Assembly: GCA_032718475.1 (NCBI GenBank)
Contig: JAUCBJ010002421.1
Coordinates: forward strand, 1 to 64,000
Direction: 5' to 3'
Length of the DNA stretch: 64,000 nt
Source: Nemertoderma westbladi
Taxonomy: Eukaryota > Xenacoelomorpha > Nemertodermatida > Nemertodermatidae
Under the pieces are notes generated by a model, which was not told the origin of the DNA, did not search any database, and saw only the letters and a program-made list of their open reading frames with translations. Numbering within the stretch: the first letter of the stretch is position 1; each line of letters begins with the position of its first letter. Position numbers and translations under genes: made by a program. This document shows positions 46,826-57,218 of this stretch, in pieces.

Positions 46826-47605
46826 ATCTACTTGGACCTTTTAGACCCACATTTAATAATTACCAGTACATTGGTATTTTTGTTGATTATTTAAGTAAAT
46901 ATTGTGAATTTGTGCCTTTATGTAATTCAACAGCTGCTGAAACAGCTAGTGCATTTATTAATCGAATTGTGTTGAGATTTGGTGCACCAGAATTATTATT
47001 ATCAGATCAAGGACCGAATTTTAGGTCGACGTTAATAGATGAAATTACGAAACGATGTAGATCATTGAAGACATTCACAGTCCCATACCATCCACAGGCT
47101 GATGGGTTGGCTGAACGGACTATTCAGACTGTCATTAGACTCTTACGGACATTGACAGATCACAAGTCGAGGAATTGGGACGAATTGTTATTAATGACGC
47201 AATTTGCATATAATAATTTTAACTTTTTATACATTACATGGTTATGAAGCTAGACGTCCCGTAGATAACTTGATTATAAGGACATCAAATAATATTAAAC
47301 CTGATGAGCGAGCCCAGATAATAGGAGAACAGATTTGGAAATTGGCGAAGGAATGCATAGGCAGAGCACAGTTGACACAGAAACGAAATTATAATAAGAA
47401 TGTACGTGACGAACTAATTAAAGTTGGTGATCTCGTGTGGTGTAGACATCACAGTGATTTAACCGGGACAGATAGGAAACGTGCTCCAAAGTTTTCTGGA
47501 CCATTTAGAGTTGTAGAATTGGCAGCACGAAAAATCCACCTTTTGATGGTGAAACAGATGTTTTACCGTAAGGCCCTCATTACAGTACCATGTTTGCTGG
47601 GATAA
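46826..47605 (+). pseudogene. Ty3 integrase core and C-terminal region
   Basis: The core continues with 'YIGIFVDYLSKYCEFVPL', 'LLLSDQGPNF' (second catalytic aspartate) and 'YHPQADGLAERT' (catalytic glutamate) up to 47247. A frame change near 47220 leads to the C-terminal part with 'VGDLVWCRHH' near 47420 and 'KFSGPFRVVE' near 47490, typical of the Ty3 integrase tail. Reading ends at 47605. Confidence 0.8.
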
Positions 47606-47862
47606 GACAGTTTCCCTCTGGGTTGATTGATGAGGTAAATCTCCTTTTATTTTTAAAAATGCATTATACTGGTATTTATTATACTGGCTATGGAAAAATC
47701 TTGCAATGTGAGGTTGAGTGACTGGGAGGTGTTTATCCAGAAGTTATCAGATTTTAATTTCCAGATTTCTAGCATTTGTAATTAATTAACCTACACAATT
47801 ACTCAAATTCATTCAGCATAACGGCACAGTATGTAAATTAAAACTAATTCACTCTGGGTTGA

Positions 47863-50316
47863 ATGAATCATGTATTTAATGACAAAGAGAACACTGTCCG
47901 TGTGTTCACTCGGTTGATGCTGGAAGGGAAGATCCGCAGCGCAGTAAGATGGGTAACGAGTCGGGAGAGTGGGGGAGTGTTAGATCCTAATGACGAGGTG
48001 GATATGGGAGGGCAGAAGGTTAAGGTCCTTGACCTTTTACGAGCCAAGCATCCCCCTGCTTCCCCACCCCCGCCAGAATCTCTAATCCAAACCGACCAGG
48101 ACCTCCCTACTCGAGTGGATGTGGACATCACGGCCTCGCATATCGAGACTGCAGCGCGCCGACTACACAGCGGCGCCGGACCTGCCGGGACTGACTCAAC
48201 GCGGTGGGGTGACTTCCTCCTCCGGTATGGTGCCCACAGTGAACGCCTCCGTGACTCAGTCGCGGGAATAGCGAGAGCCCTCGCGAACTCAGTCGTACCC
48301 TGGGAGTCGGTGCGTGCCCTAATGTCCTGCCGTTTGATCGCCCTGGACAAATGCCCAGGGGTCCGCCCAATCGGCATCGGGGAATGTCTGCGGCGGATTC
48401 TCGGCCGATCCATGGCGGAAGCGACAGGCGATGACGTCACTGCGACCTGCGGCGCTGAGCAGCTCTCCGCAGGCACGTCGGCCGGGGTGGAGGCCGCCGT
48501 CCACACGATGGCGGAGTTGTTCGAGGAGCGGAAGGAGGACGGCTGGGGGGTTCTCCTCGTTGACGCGTCCAACGCGTTCAACTCGCTGAACCGGACGGCC
48601 GCGCTGTGGAACGCCCGCCAGAAGTGGCCCAGGTGCTCCCTGTTTCTATTTAATTGCTACAGGGGGCACAGTATCCTAACCATCCGTGGGACAGAGGAGA
48701 TACTATTCAGCGAGGAGGGAACCACTCAAGGAGACCCCCTCGCGATGCTGGAGTACTCCTCAGGTATCCTCCCCCTCATCCACCGCCTCCGGAAGCCGCC
48801 TGTACTCCAGAATTGGTTCGCCGATGACTCGTCTGCGGCTGGTAAACTGCAACTCATCCTTGAGTGGTTCCTCGAACTGCAGCGGTTCGGCCCAACCCTT
48901 GGATACTTCCCCGAACCCAGCAAAAGCTACCTCGTGGTAGCTCCCCAATTCATGGAGGAAGCAGAAAGAGTGTTCGCAGGCCATTCCGTGAACATTGTGA
49001 CGGGAAATCGATTCCTCGGGGGATTTCTTGGTGGAGACGCTGAAAGGAAGGGTTTCGTTCGCGCCAAGGTTGCTGCCTGGGTAGCATCGGTGGACCACCT
49101 TGCCGAGATGGCGGTGTCCCAGCCCCAAGCCGCATTCGCCGCCATGGCCTGCTCCCTCCAGAGGGAGTGGGCCTACCTACAGCGGGTATCCCCTGACTGT
49201 GGTGACGAGTACCAGCCACTGGAGGAGGCAATCGTACAGAGATTCCTGCCGGCCGTCTTCGGTGGCCCAATCTCCTCCAATGAACGCAGTCTGTTCGCCC
49301 TCTCCCCACGGATGGCAGGAATGGGACTGCGGAATCCCGCAACCGAGGCCCCACATTCATACGCCGTATCGCGGGCGGGAACCAGATCCCTTGCCGAGGC
49401 CATTTTGGGACACCGCGAGTTCTCCAACGCGCAACACCTCGGTTGTCTACAACGGGCAAGGAAGGAAGGACGGGAGCAGCAGCTTGGGAGAGAGAAATCC
49501 AACTTGGAAGCTGTGCTGGAGGAACTGCCACCGGACCGCCGGTGGACTGTACAACGTACCGCCGACTTCCGTTCGAGTGGGTGGATCTCCTCCCTGCCCA
49601 TGGCCGACCACCAGATGGACCTGTCCCCCCTGGAGTTCCGGGACGCGCTGGCGATCCGATACGGCCGCCCCCTGGCGGCAGTGCCAAGCCGGTGCGATGG
49701 GTGCGGGGCCGCCTTCAATTTAAACCACGGTCTAAATTGTAAAAAAGGCGGCCTCGTTATACAGCGCCATAACGAACTACGGGACGTGGTTGGAGACCTC
49801 TCGGCTATGGCTTTCGGACCTCGAAACGTAGTCTGCGAGCCGGTTGTCCGCGAGCAGCAGGGAGTGGAGGGTGCCGCAGGTCTTCGGTGCGATGTGGGGA
49901 TACGGGGTGCGCTAAACCCACAGACCCAGGCGTTGATAGACATTCGGGTTATCAACCTTGACGCCGGGTCCTATGTGGGTCGCACCCCAATGTCTATCCT
50001 CGAGTCGGCCGAAGACCAAAAGAAGCGGCTGTACGCGGAAGCAGTGACGGCACGACGGGGCGACTTCTCCCCGTTTGTTGCATCCTGTGACGGCGTACTC
50101 GCTCCGCAGGCAAACCACCTCCTCCGTATCTTGGCTGATAGGCTGCACCGTTCCTGGGGGCGACCTTTCAGCACCACGATGGGCTGGGTCCGAACTCGCG
50201 TCCAGTTCGCGATAATACGCGGGGCCTCCCATTGCCTACGGGGCTCGCGGGTGAAGTGGAGAAGTGGGCAGGGGTTTGAGGACGGTGCTGGGCTGCCAAG
50301 CAAACCTACAGTATAG
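47863..50316 (+). CDS. RT plus restriction-like endonuclease retroelement protein
   Basis: This 817-codon ORF has no internal stop. A TGA immediately precedes the first ATG. Residues about 1-100 carry 'SAVRWVTSRESGGVLDP', and 150-340 hold an RT with motif A 'LLVDASNAFNSLNR' (about 230-244), 'GTTQGDPLAM' (about 286-295) and the catalytic 'WFADDSSAAG' (about 317-326). A CCHC-type finger C-x2-C-x7-H-x3-C lies at about 611-626, followed by 'GGLVIQRHNELRDVV'. A PD-(D/E)xK-like nuclease candidate follows at about 674-697 ('RCDVGIRG...ALIDIRV'). This layout matches a widespread family of RT proteins in cnidarians, sponges, algae and others that I know as uncharacterised; RLE-type non-LTR elements are the closest named group. 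There is no N-terminal DNA-binding finger and no recognisable UTR. The ORF is conspicuously G+C-rich against A+T-rich flanks, suggesting recent arrival or a different mutational history. Confidence 0.8.
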   Translation: MNHVFNDKENTVRVFTRLMLEGKIRSAVRWVTSRESGGVLDPNDEVDMGGQKVKVLDLLRAKHPPASPPPPESLIQTDQDLPTRVDVDITASHIETAARRLHSGAGPAGTDSTRWGDFLLRYGAHSERLRDSVAGIARALANSVVPWESVRALMSCRLIALDKCPGVRPIGIGECLRRILGRSMAEATGDDVTATCGAEQLSAGTSAGVEAAVHTMAELFEERKEDGWGVLLVDASNAFNSLNRTAALWNARQKWPRCSLFLFNCYRGHSILTIRGTEEILFSEEGTTQGDPLAMLEYSSGILPLIHRLRKPPVLQNWFADDSSAAGKLQLILEWFLELQRFGPTLGYFPEPSKSYLVVAPQFMEEAERVFAGHSVNIVTGNRFLGGFLGGDAERKGFVRAKVAAWVASVDHLAEMAVSQPQAAFAAMACSLQREWAYLQRVSPDCGDEYQPLEEAIVQRFLPAVFGGPISSNERSLFALSPRMAGMGLRNPATEAPHSYAVSRAGTRSLAEAILGHREFSNAQHLGCLQRARKEGREQQLGREKSNLEAVLEELPPDRRWTVQRTADFRSSGWISSLPMADHQMDLSPLEFRDALAIRYGRPLAAVPSRCDGCGAAFNLNHGLNCKKGGLVIQRHNELRDVVGDLSAMAFGPRNVVCEPVVREQQGVEGAAGLRCDVGIRGALNPQTQALIDIRVINLDAGSYVGRTPMSILESAEDQKKRLYAEAVTARRGDFSPFVASCDGVLAPQANHLLRILADRLHRSWGRPFSTTMGWVRTRVQFAIIRGASHCLRGSRVKWRSGQGFEDGAGLPSKPTV

Positions 50317-50546
50317 AGACAGTTTTCTAATTAGCTTAATTTATTCGATGAGTAAAAATTAATCATTATTCAATTATTTACTGTTTTGGTGACAGTGTGC
50401 GTTTGTCATTTGATAATTTCCACCCTGCATTATTATTATAGTTATTCACAACTGTATTTAATGTTTGCCAAGATTAAGTCATTAACCTCCTCAAAGGTTT
50501 TTAAATACAACGATTATATTATTATTATAGAGTACATGAGTTCGCT
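50317..50546. other. A+T-rich spacer after the RT ORF
   Basis: Composition drops abruptly at the stop codon. No poly-A, microsatellite tail or target duplication for the RT element was recognised. Confidence 0.4.
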
Positions 50547-50895
50547 TACAGTCTGGGATAGAGTGACCAGTAAAAACAAGCTTATCTAAACAAAACTTAA
50601 CAAAACTATACTTGGCAAGTAATATACTTACTTCTCTGCAGTTTGGGCCTATCCATTTAATATCATTTATTACTAGGCCCTCTCTATCATTATTTTTTCA
50701 TGAGCACACCAGCTGGTGTTTCTATCATTTTCGTGTTGTTTTTTTTCGAAATAAAAAAATGTTGAGACGTTTCTAATGAAACCACGATTTCACAAGTACC
50801 CATAGAAATCTATTTTCATGGTCACGGTTTATATTTTAATTTTCGAAATTTCATTAAAATTGTTAGAGTCGATTTGTTCTAGGTCAGCAGAATAA
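50547..50895 (+). repeat. Dispersed repeat, copy 2
   Basis: This is homologous to 3571-4026, sharing 'cagtttgggcctat', 'catgagcacacc', 'caagtacccatagaaatc' and the end 'ctaggtcag'. The LINE at 50920-54233 is inserted just beyond its right end. Confidence 0.65.
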
Positions 50896-50963
50896 CTATA
50901 TTCATGTACCATAACTAACTACTACTACTACTAGGATCGGCATGCTGCATTGCAGCTGCATTT

Positions 50964-53684
50964 TTAAGAATGCTGTGCCGGCTTGTCAACAAAATTGCAC
51001 CGCCACAACTCCCTATCACCCATGACATTTGCTAGATCATCCGCATCTTTAAGGCCAGTGTCCTTTAAGATGCGTCTCAAGAAAGTCATGGGCTGTCCAC
51101 CATGCTTATTCACTCCATGAGGCTGCCAAAGTACAAGATTATGCACTGGCTGGTCCTCACGGCGAAAGCAATGTCCTGCAAAGCGGAGGCGATTTTGTTC
51201 TAGTGTCAAGCTTGGGGGAATCAATGAGACACCTCCAATGTTATATAGTGTCTGGTTGGAGATGTGTGCATTGTACTTGACACAATGTACCCGGCGTAGC
51301 ATTCTTGTGAATGTGCCATCCAGAGATTTGGTGTCCTCAGCAGTTAGAGCCCAGCATGGACTCCCGTAGAGGAGTACTGGAACTACTGCTGCTCTAAATA
51401 ATCGGACCTTAAGTTTCCGATTAATTCTAGGTGACTTCTAAATCCTGGAAAGCCTATTCAAGGCTGCCCATGCCTTTCCCTTACGTATTCGAAGGTCCTC
51501 ACCTGACTTCCGGATCCATGATCCCAGGTAACAGAAGTCGTCCACATGCTCAAGCATACCATCCTTTGAGCTTATGCTCATCCGATCAGAGACTTGCTGA
51601 GGACTTTCAAAGTTAACTGTCAGAATTGTGGTCTTTCTGGAGTTAATAAAAAGACCAACACTAGAAGCAGCATGTTCTAATGAGCTGAGGAGCCGCTGGG
51701 CTCCCTCTAATGATTCTGAGAGTACTCCTAAGTCATCAGCAAAGTCTAGATCAGTTAGGTACTTGGCAGGATTTCCTCGACTTCTGGAGCCAGTAGGTGG
51801 AGTTATCATCACCCCATCATCATTATGATGATCTAAGGACATGCGTAGAACATAGTCAACCACAATAATGAACAAGAATGGTGCAAGTGTGTCTCCTTGG
51901 AGGACGCCCCATAACACTTCAAATGGTTCTGTGTCACCGTCAACAGTAGACACAAATGTTGTCGAACCATCGTATACTGATCTGATTGCTGCAATAATTT
52001 CATCAGGAATCCCATATAATGAAAGTATGCTGAACATACGTGAGCAAGAGACTGAATCAAAGGCCTTGAAGAAGTCAACAAAGATAACAGCCAGATGCCT
52101 GTCAATCTTTTTTGATAACTCTTCAATTATCCTTCTAAGTGCCAAAATGGGCTCCATGGTCCCACGACCTTTACGGAACCCATTCTGATTTCCACGTAGC
52201 AGTCTCTCAATGGGATCCCTGATGCGATTTAATAGAATTCTATTGTATAGTTTTGCAGCAATCGAGATCAATGAGATTCCCCGAAAAGAACCATCGAGTG
52301 TTAGGTTGCCCTTCTTGGGAACTGGCACCAACTTATTTGTTTTCATTTCTTGTGGGACTCTTGTTGTACGGTACATGTCTACTATGATGGGATAGATGAG
52401 CTTTAAACACTCAGGTATTTTAAAGACCTCAGGGGGAACACCATCTACTCCACTGGCACGATTGGTCTTAATGCTCTTTGCAGCAGCCTTCACTTCTGCA
52501 AAGGAGATATCGCCAATGGGAATATCTGGGAGTACAGACTCAGACACTTTTACTTCTATAAAGTTATCAGGCAATACCCTGTCATTATTGAGGAGCTTTT
52601 CAAAGTGGGCCTTCCAACCATAGAGGCGATCGGCAGGTGATTCAGCCTTAACCTTGGTGGTTGGTTGGCTTTTCCGCCCAGTAAGCAGATTGATCGATTT
52701 CCATGCCTGGGATGATTGCCTGCTGTAGTCAGCATCATTGATGGCATCAACCTGTTGGTTTATTAGCTCCTGTAGATTAACAGAGTACTGCCTGTTCAGG
52801 GACCTAGATGCAGCTTTAACTGCATTCTTGGCCGCTGTAGTCTGTTTGAGTCGTGACTCTTTCTGCGCCTTATGAAGGTCATTTCGGCACTTCTGAATTT
52901 TGTTGTCAGTCCAGGGGGCCCTTTTCCTGTTTCGAGGGTATACAGGAACTGTTTCTGCAGCTGCTAACTTAACTGCTTCTGTAAAGGCAGTATAGCCCTC
53001 ACAGTGATCTGCCGCCTCAGAGGCAAGAGCCTCATACCTGTTGCTCAGCTGTAGTGTGAAGCTGGATCTCACACTAGGCTGTTGCAACAGAGAGGACCAG
53101 TCATGCCGTGGCAAGGCAGATTTCGTTGTTCTGCTAGCACGCAGACTAAGTCTTACCTTGGCCACAATAAGGCGGTGATCATTGGAGAAGGGTCGAAGTG
53201 TAAATGCATTACAGTCTTGTATAGAGCTCCTGTATTTCCTACGAAACAGAATATGGTCTATCTGGGACTTGTGACCACTGGGTCCACTATGAGTCCATAG
53301 CTTTCCAGTTCGCTTCTTGAACTGGGTTCCAGCCGAAAACAATCCATTTCCAGAGATAAAATCCTGAAGATGGACAGAATTTCGGTTAACACTATTGCTA
53401 TAGACCCAGGGCGATGTAGGTGATTGATGCAGACTTGCATTAAAGTCTCCCAGGAATGTTAAGAATGCATGCTGATCCACTCCATCAGTTGCTGCTTGTA
53501 GATTGTGGTAGAAATTTTCCACCTCCTCTACAGGGGCAACACTAGTTGGAGAGTAGCACACAATCAGAACCACCTTAGGAAACTTCTTAGCCAGTCTTCC
53601 AGAACATGAGAAGTGGCAACGGATGATGCGGTTAGAGATTTGGTCTATTTTGTCCAATGCTGCATGTGCAGTTGGATTCATCAA
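50964..53684 (-). pseudogene. LINE ORF2: endonuclease-RT with one nonsense codon
   Basis: The frame opens upstream of 53684 ('SGNGGIGLLMNPTA' precedes the first in-track codon). The apurinic-type endonuclease motifs 'LGDFNASLH', 'SQIDHILFRRKY' and 'SNDHRLIVAKV' are present in order (residues about 78-172). RT follows with 'NRASGVDGVPPEVF' (about 415), 'VPKKGNLTLDGSFRGISL', motif A 'VIFVDFFKAFDSV' (about 535), 'GVLQGDTLAPFLF', and catalytic 'LDFADDLGVL' (about 645). A TAG at 51438-51440 ends the first 748 codons. The same frame then stays open to 50964 through the C-terminal 'LLYGSPCWALTAEDT' region. The + copy at 54568 has TGG (Trp) at this position, so the TAG is a point mutation. The first part of the endonuclease domain is absent. 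It resembles RTE or related APE clades; the exact clade is not settled. Confidence 0.85.
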
Positions 53685-54233
53685 TAGACCAATTCCACCA
53701 TTGCCACTCTAGTGGCCGGACCTCCGCATTGCTAATGTAATCCATAGTGGGGGTTGGGGGGTGCTTTTTTGCCGAGTCAGCTCTCGGGGCAAATACCACA
53801 CCCTGGTTTGCCATTCCACTGGGTGGGTGTCGCAATGGAGTCAGATATGAGGCCCATCACCCATATCTACTCTGGCGTACATGACCCACCATTGGCTGTT
53901 GCAGCTCATCTGCTGGGTCATGCCCTGTACCCTTGCTGCCAGGTGCAGGTCGCAGTGAAGTGCACTCAGAGTGGACATGACAACACTCTATTCCTGACCA
54001 GCCATTGGTAGACCACCATCTGCCTGGTCAGGCCATATACCCCTGCAGCCAAGTATATGGGTCCTTAATCCAGGACCAAGGGCGTCCTTATCCCAGAACG
54101 AAGGGGGTCCTAGTTACAGGACCAGATTTGCCCTAGTAAGAGGGTCTATGCAGCTACAGGTGGCACCTCCTTTATGCTGCATGGAGGTGGCAAGTTTTCT
54201 TGATCAATGACCTAGAATACCTGACCTGACCTG
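53685..54233 (-). other. LINE 5' leader
   Basis: This minus-strand sequence between the insertion's 5' edge and the endonuclease contains an ORF (53835-53632) starting 'MANQGVVFAPRADSAKKHP' and reaching 'MDYISNAEVRPLE' near 53725. It reads like a LINE N-terminus just before the endonuclease. It is in another frame, and the expected 70-90 residues of endonuclease are missing at the join near 53710. Confidence 0.5.
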
Positions 54234-54567
54234 ACCATAACTAACAGTACATTGCTGGTTGTTGTAGGTAGGTAGACTAATTGATTGTATAACTTTAATA
54301 AGCAGTTTTAAAATCAACGGTGTATTACTTTAATTACCAGTAATTAATTGACTGATTTATAATGAATTATATATAATGCCTCATAAATGCTGTATTAAGT
54401 ACTGCCAACTGCTGATCGAATTATGACACCACTATCGAGGATCCTAACCCTGGAAAGGTTTCCACATTCGGATTTCCTTCTGACAGCACCAACATCCACC
54501 AAATTCCGAGATTGGCTTCTTAGTGAATCAGAGTGGAGTTGCCATTATCGCATCATACAATCCATTG

Positions 54568-55166
54568 TCCTTACCTGGGATCATGGATCCGGAAGTCAGG
54601 TGAGGACCTTCGAATACGTAATGGAAAGGCATGGGCAGCCTTGAATAGGCTTTCCAGGATTTGGAAGTCACTTGAGAATTAATCGGAAACTTAAGGTCCG
54701 ATTATTTAGAGCAGCAGTAGTTCGAGTACTCCTCTATGGGAGTCCATGCTGGGTTCTAACTGCTGAGGACACCAGATCTCTGGATGGCACATTCACAAGA
54801 ATGCTACGCCGGGTTCATTGTGTCAAGTACAATGCACACATCTCCAACCAGACACTATATAACATTGGAGGTGTCTCAAGGGTCCCCCCAAGCTTGACAC
54901 TAGAAAAAAGCCGCCTCCGCTTTGCAGGACATTGCTTTCGCCGTGATGACCAGTCAGTGCATAATCCTGTGCTTTGGCAGCCTCATGGAGTGAATGAGCA
55001 TGGTGGACAGCCCATGACATTCTTGAGACGCATCTTAAAGGACACTGGCCTTGACGATGCGGATGATCTAGCAAATGTCATGGGTGATAGGGAGTTGTGG
55101 CGGCGCAATTTTGTCGAAAACAGCATTCTTAAAAATGCAGCTGCAATGCAGCATGCCGATCCTAGT
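54568..55166 (+). mobile_element. LINE 3'-end fragment, + orientation
   Basis: It starts within 'YLGSWIRKSG' (ttacctgggatcatgg) and continues to the ORF2 C-terminus and a degenerate (TAG)n tail near 55160. A one-base insertion (cttgagaatta against cctagaatta) shifts the frame near 54673. It is in inverted orientation to the LINE at 50920-54233, about 330 bp away. Confidence 0.88.
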
Positions 55167-57218
55167 AGTTGTAGTCCTTTACGGCAAAGTTAGACCAATA
55201 AAATGAATTTATATATAGTATGTCACAGTGCTCCTTCAATTTCTTCACCGCGCGTAAAAGAAAATGACCCCAAAACAACTGAAACACTGTAACAGATAGA
55301 ATATTAAATATCACAACACAACTGATCTGCACAAATAACTTTTTCTGTGTAGGCCTTGAATGTTGGTAATTAATTAAATTAGTTAAATGAATGAGGGCTG
55401 TGCTGATTGTCAATAATGGCAGATTATAAAATGTATCGATTTTACAGTAATTAATTAGAATCGATGCAATTTACAATCTGTAGTCATTATAGATTGGTAT
55501 CTCAGAAATTGTGTTTCTTTAGAAGGAATAATACAATCTATTTACTATCTGGGTGATTAGGTTGACCTCTTACAGTTGAGTTCATTCATATTCACCTTAA
55601 ATTCGCCTCAATTTCGTCATCCGAATATGTAATACTTTGTGATCCCAGAGAGACGTAAATGAATGACCTTTGGTTGGAGAATTTCCTCACATTTATATTG
55701 CATCCCACACAAATGGTAAGACAATTCAGACTTTTGACATCACTTTACAGTTGAGTCCTATAGTATGTGAGTGAATACTAACAGTGAGTTTGTTAGGTTT
55801 ACATTTTACTTTACCGTAGATTAATATTATCTTTCTACTAAACAATTATAATGTTTACGTGATTGTGTTGTACAGTACCAATAGTCCATTGCAACTTTGA
55901 TACATTTTACAGTTCTATAAGTTATCAGAAACCTGACAGACTGACTGACTTTACTGTAATGTCCCCCTGGTTTTGTGTAGATAAAACTATTCGAACCAAG
56001 AAGGCCGTACGTACATCGATTTGGTTCGTACAAAATAGTAAAATTATAAGGCCAGGTAAACGTGTGAAACAACAAACACCGGCGGAAACCCAAAGTATCC
56101 TCTCTCGCGGCTGTTACATGTCAGCCAGGGGGGGCACCACACTAACTCCCAAAGTTTAAAACTCCATCCATTATGTCTTCACTGTCCCAACTAATGTCTA
56201 GAGAGTCGCGCTTACAGACACAAGAGTATTAAATTTCAACAGCCTTTCAGTCAGAGGAAGCAGTTCATGCGCTATATACGCTGCGACACTTGACAAAAAA
56301 ATAATAAACAAATATAATATCGGCCTAGTCATATTGTAGCAAAGCATTTTTTTTATTACGCAGATTATTTGCACAAAAATACAAATTGTGCATAATAATA
56401 TAATATATTCGGTCAGATAGTGCGGGAGGGGCTTTCGATGGAAAAATAATAAACTACAGTAAATTCCCGTTTTAATTTTCCATTTTCCCATTTGTGCACA
56501 AAAGATTGAAAGCGAAAATAAATTTTCGCTGGTAAATACATAAACCCACGCCACAGGTCAATCAATTTTTCACTTACTATAATGTTTCTCATGATGAATG
56601 TGCGGTGGCTGATTGCCTGATTGCGACCAAAGTAAAATTAACTTTTTAATAATAAATAAATTTTAATAAAATGTTACCAAATTTACTTTTTAACAAAATG
56701 TCAACCAATAGCATGTTAGTAATCGGAATCAGTTGATCACTGAAATGAGAGGGAAATATGAAACTAAGTCAAGGCCTACAGTATTCAGTTTGTTCGTAGT
56801 GGCTGACTTGTGGCTCTAATGCTGCTAATATTCGAATACCAGTAAGTAGAGCGGTAGTCTATACAATATAAACTGCAGTCGTTAGGGTCACCTTGGTGAC
56901 ATTTCTTTAAAAATGTGTCATTTGGCTAGATTCTAAGCATGGTGATATTTTTAAAATGTCATTAGGCCTGGCCTCGGTGGTGAAATTTTTCTCTAAAGTT
57001 TATTTTACTTTGGCCGCAATCAGCCACCACCGATGATATAAAGTGATCTGATGAATGTTTATGTTTCCTTAACTATATTTTTTTCTACTTATCAACTGAC
57101 CAGTCTGCAGTCCAACAGCACCGCACTGTATTATTACAGCATTATTTTATTAACTTTGTAACTTTACTGCAATACTGACTGACTGCTGAATATATTCCGA
57201 GTATTTCTAGACCAGGAG
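55167..57218. other. Kinase upstream region with an inverted repeat
   Basis: No gene is recognised. 'gcggtggctgattgc...cgaccaaagtaaaatta' at about 56601-56641 is matched in reverse complement at about 56999-57034 ('tttactttggccgcaatcagccacc'). This outlines a MITE-like unit of about 435 bp that ends roughly 180 bp before the kinase ATG. It may include promoter sequence, but no TATA-like or initiator element can be singled out. Confidence 0.5.

Larger units (their letters stand above)
43037..47605 (+). mobile_element. Ty3-type LTR retrotransposon internal region, degenerate
   Basis: The order is Gag with zinc knuckles, protease, RT, RNase H, integrase zinc domain and integrase core, on one strand. 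This order (integrase last) and the RT motifs place it in Ty3/Gypsy-type elements. It is broken by stops and at least four frame changes, and has lost residues at RT and RNase H active sites. No 5' LTR is present: the sequence begins exactly at the edge of the BEL/Pao-like LTR. No convincing 3' LTR was found in 47606-47860. Confidence 0.85.
50920..54233 (-). mobile_element. LINE (APE-type non-LTR retrotransposon), TSD-flanked
   Basis: This 3314-bp insertion is flanked by perfect 12-bp duplications accataactaac (50908-50919 and 54234-54245). On the minus strand it runs from a ggtcaggtcaggtcagg 5' end, through about 0.5 kb of leader, endonuclease and RT, to a 3' end with (TAG)n tail. The intact target duplication and 5' end suggest a complete insertion rather than the usual 5' truncation. 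The endonuclease N-terminal part appears deleted. Family members with the same tail are at 11898-12371, 24082-24443 and 54568-55166. Confidence 0.9.

Noticed and set aside
47868..50303. Long ORFs on the minus strand and in other + frames (up to 260 codons)
   Set aside because: They are shadows of the G+C-rich RT ORF, whose motifs lie only in the 817-codon frame.
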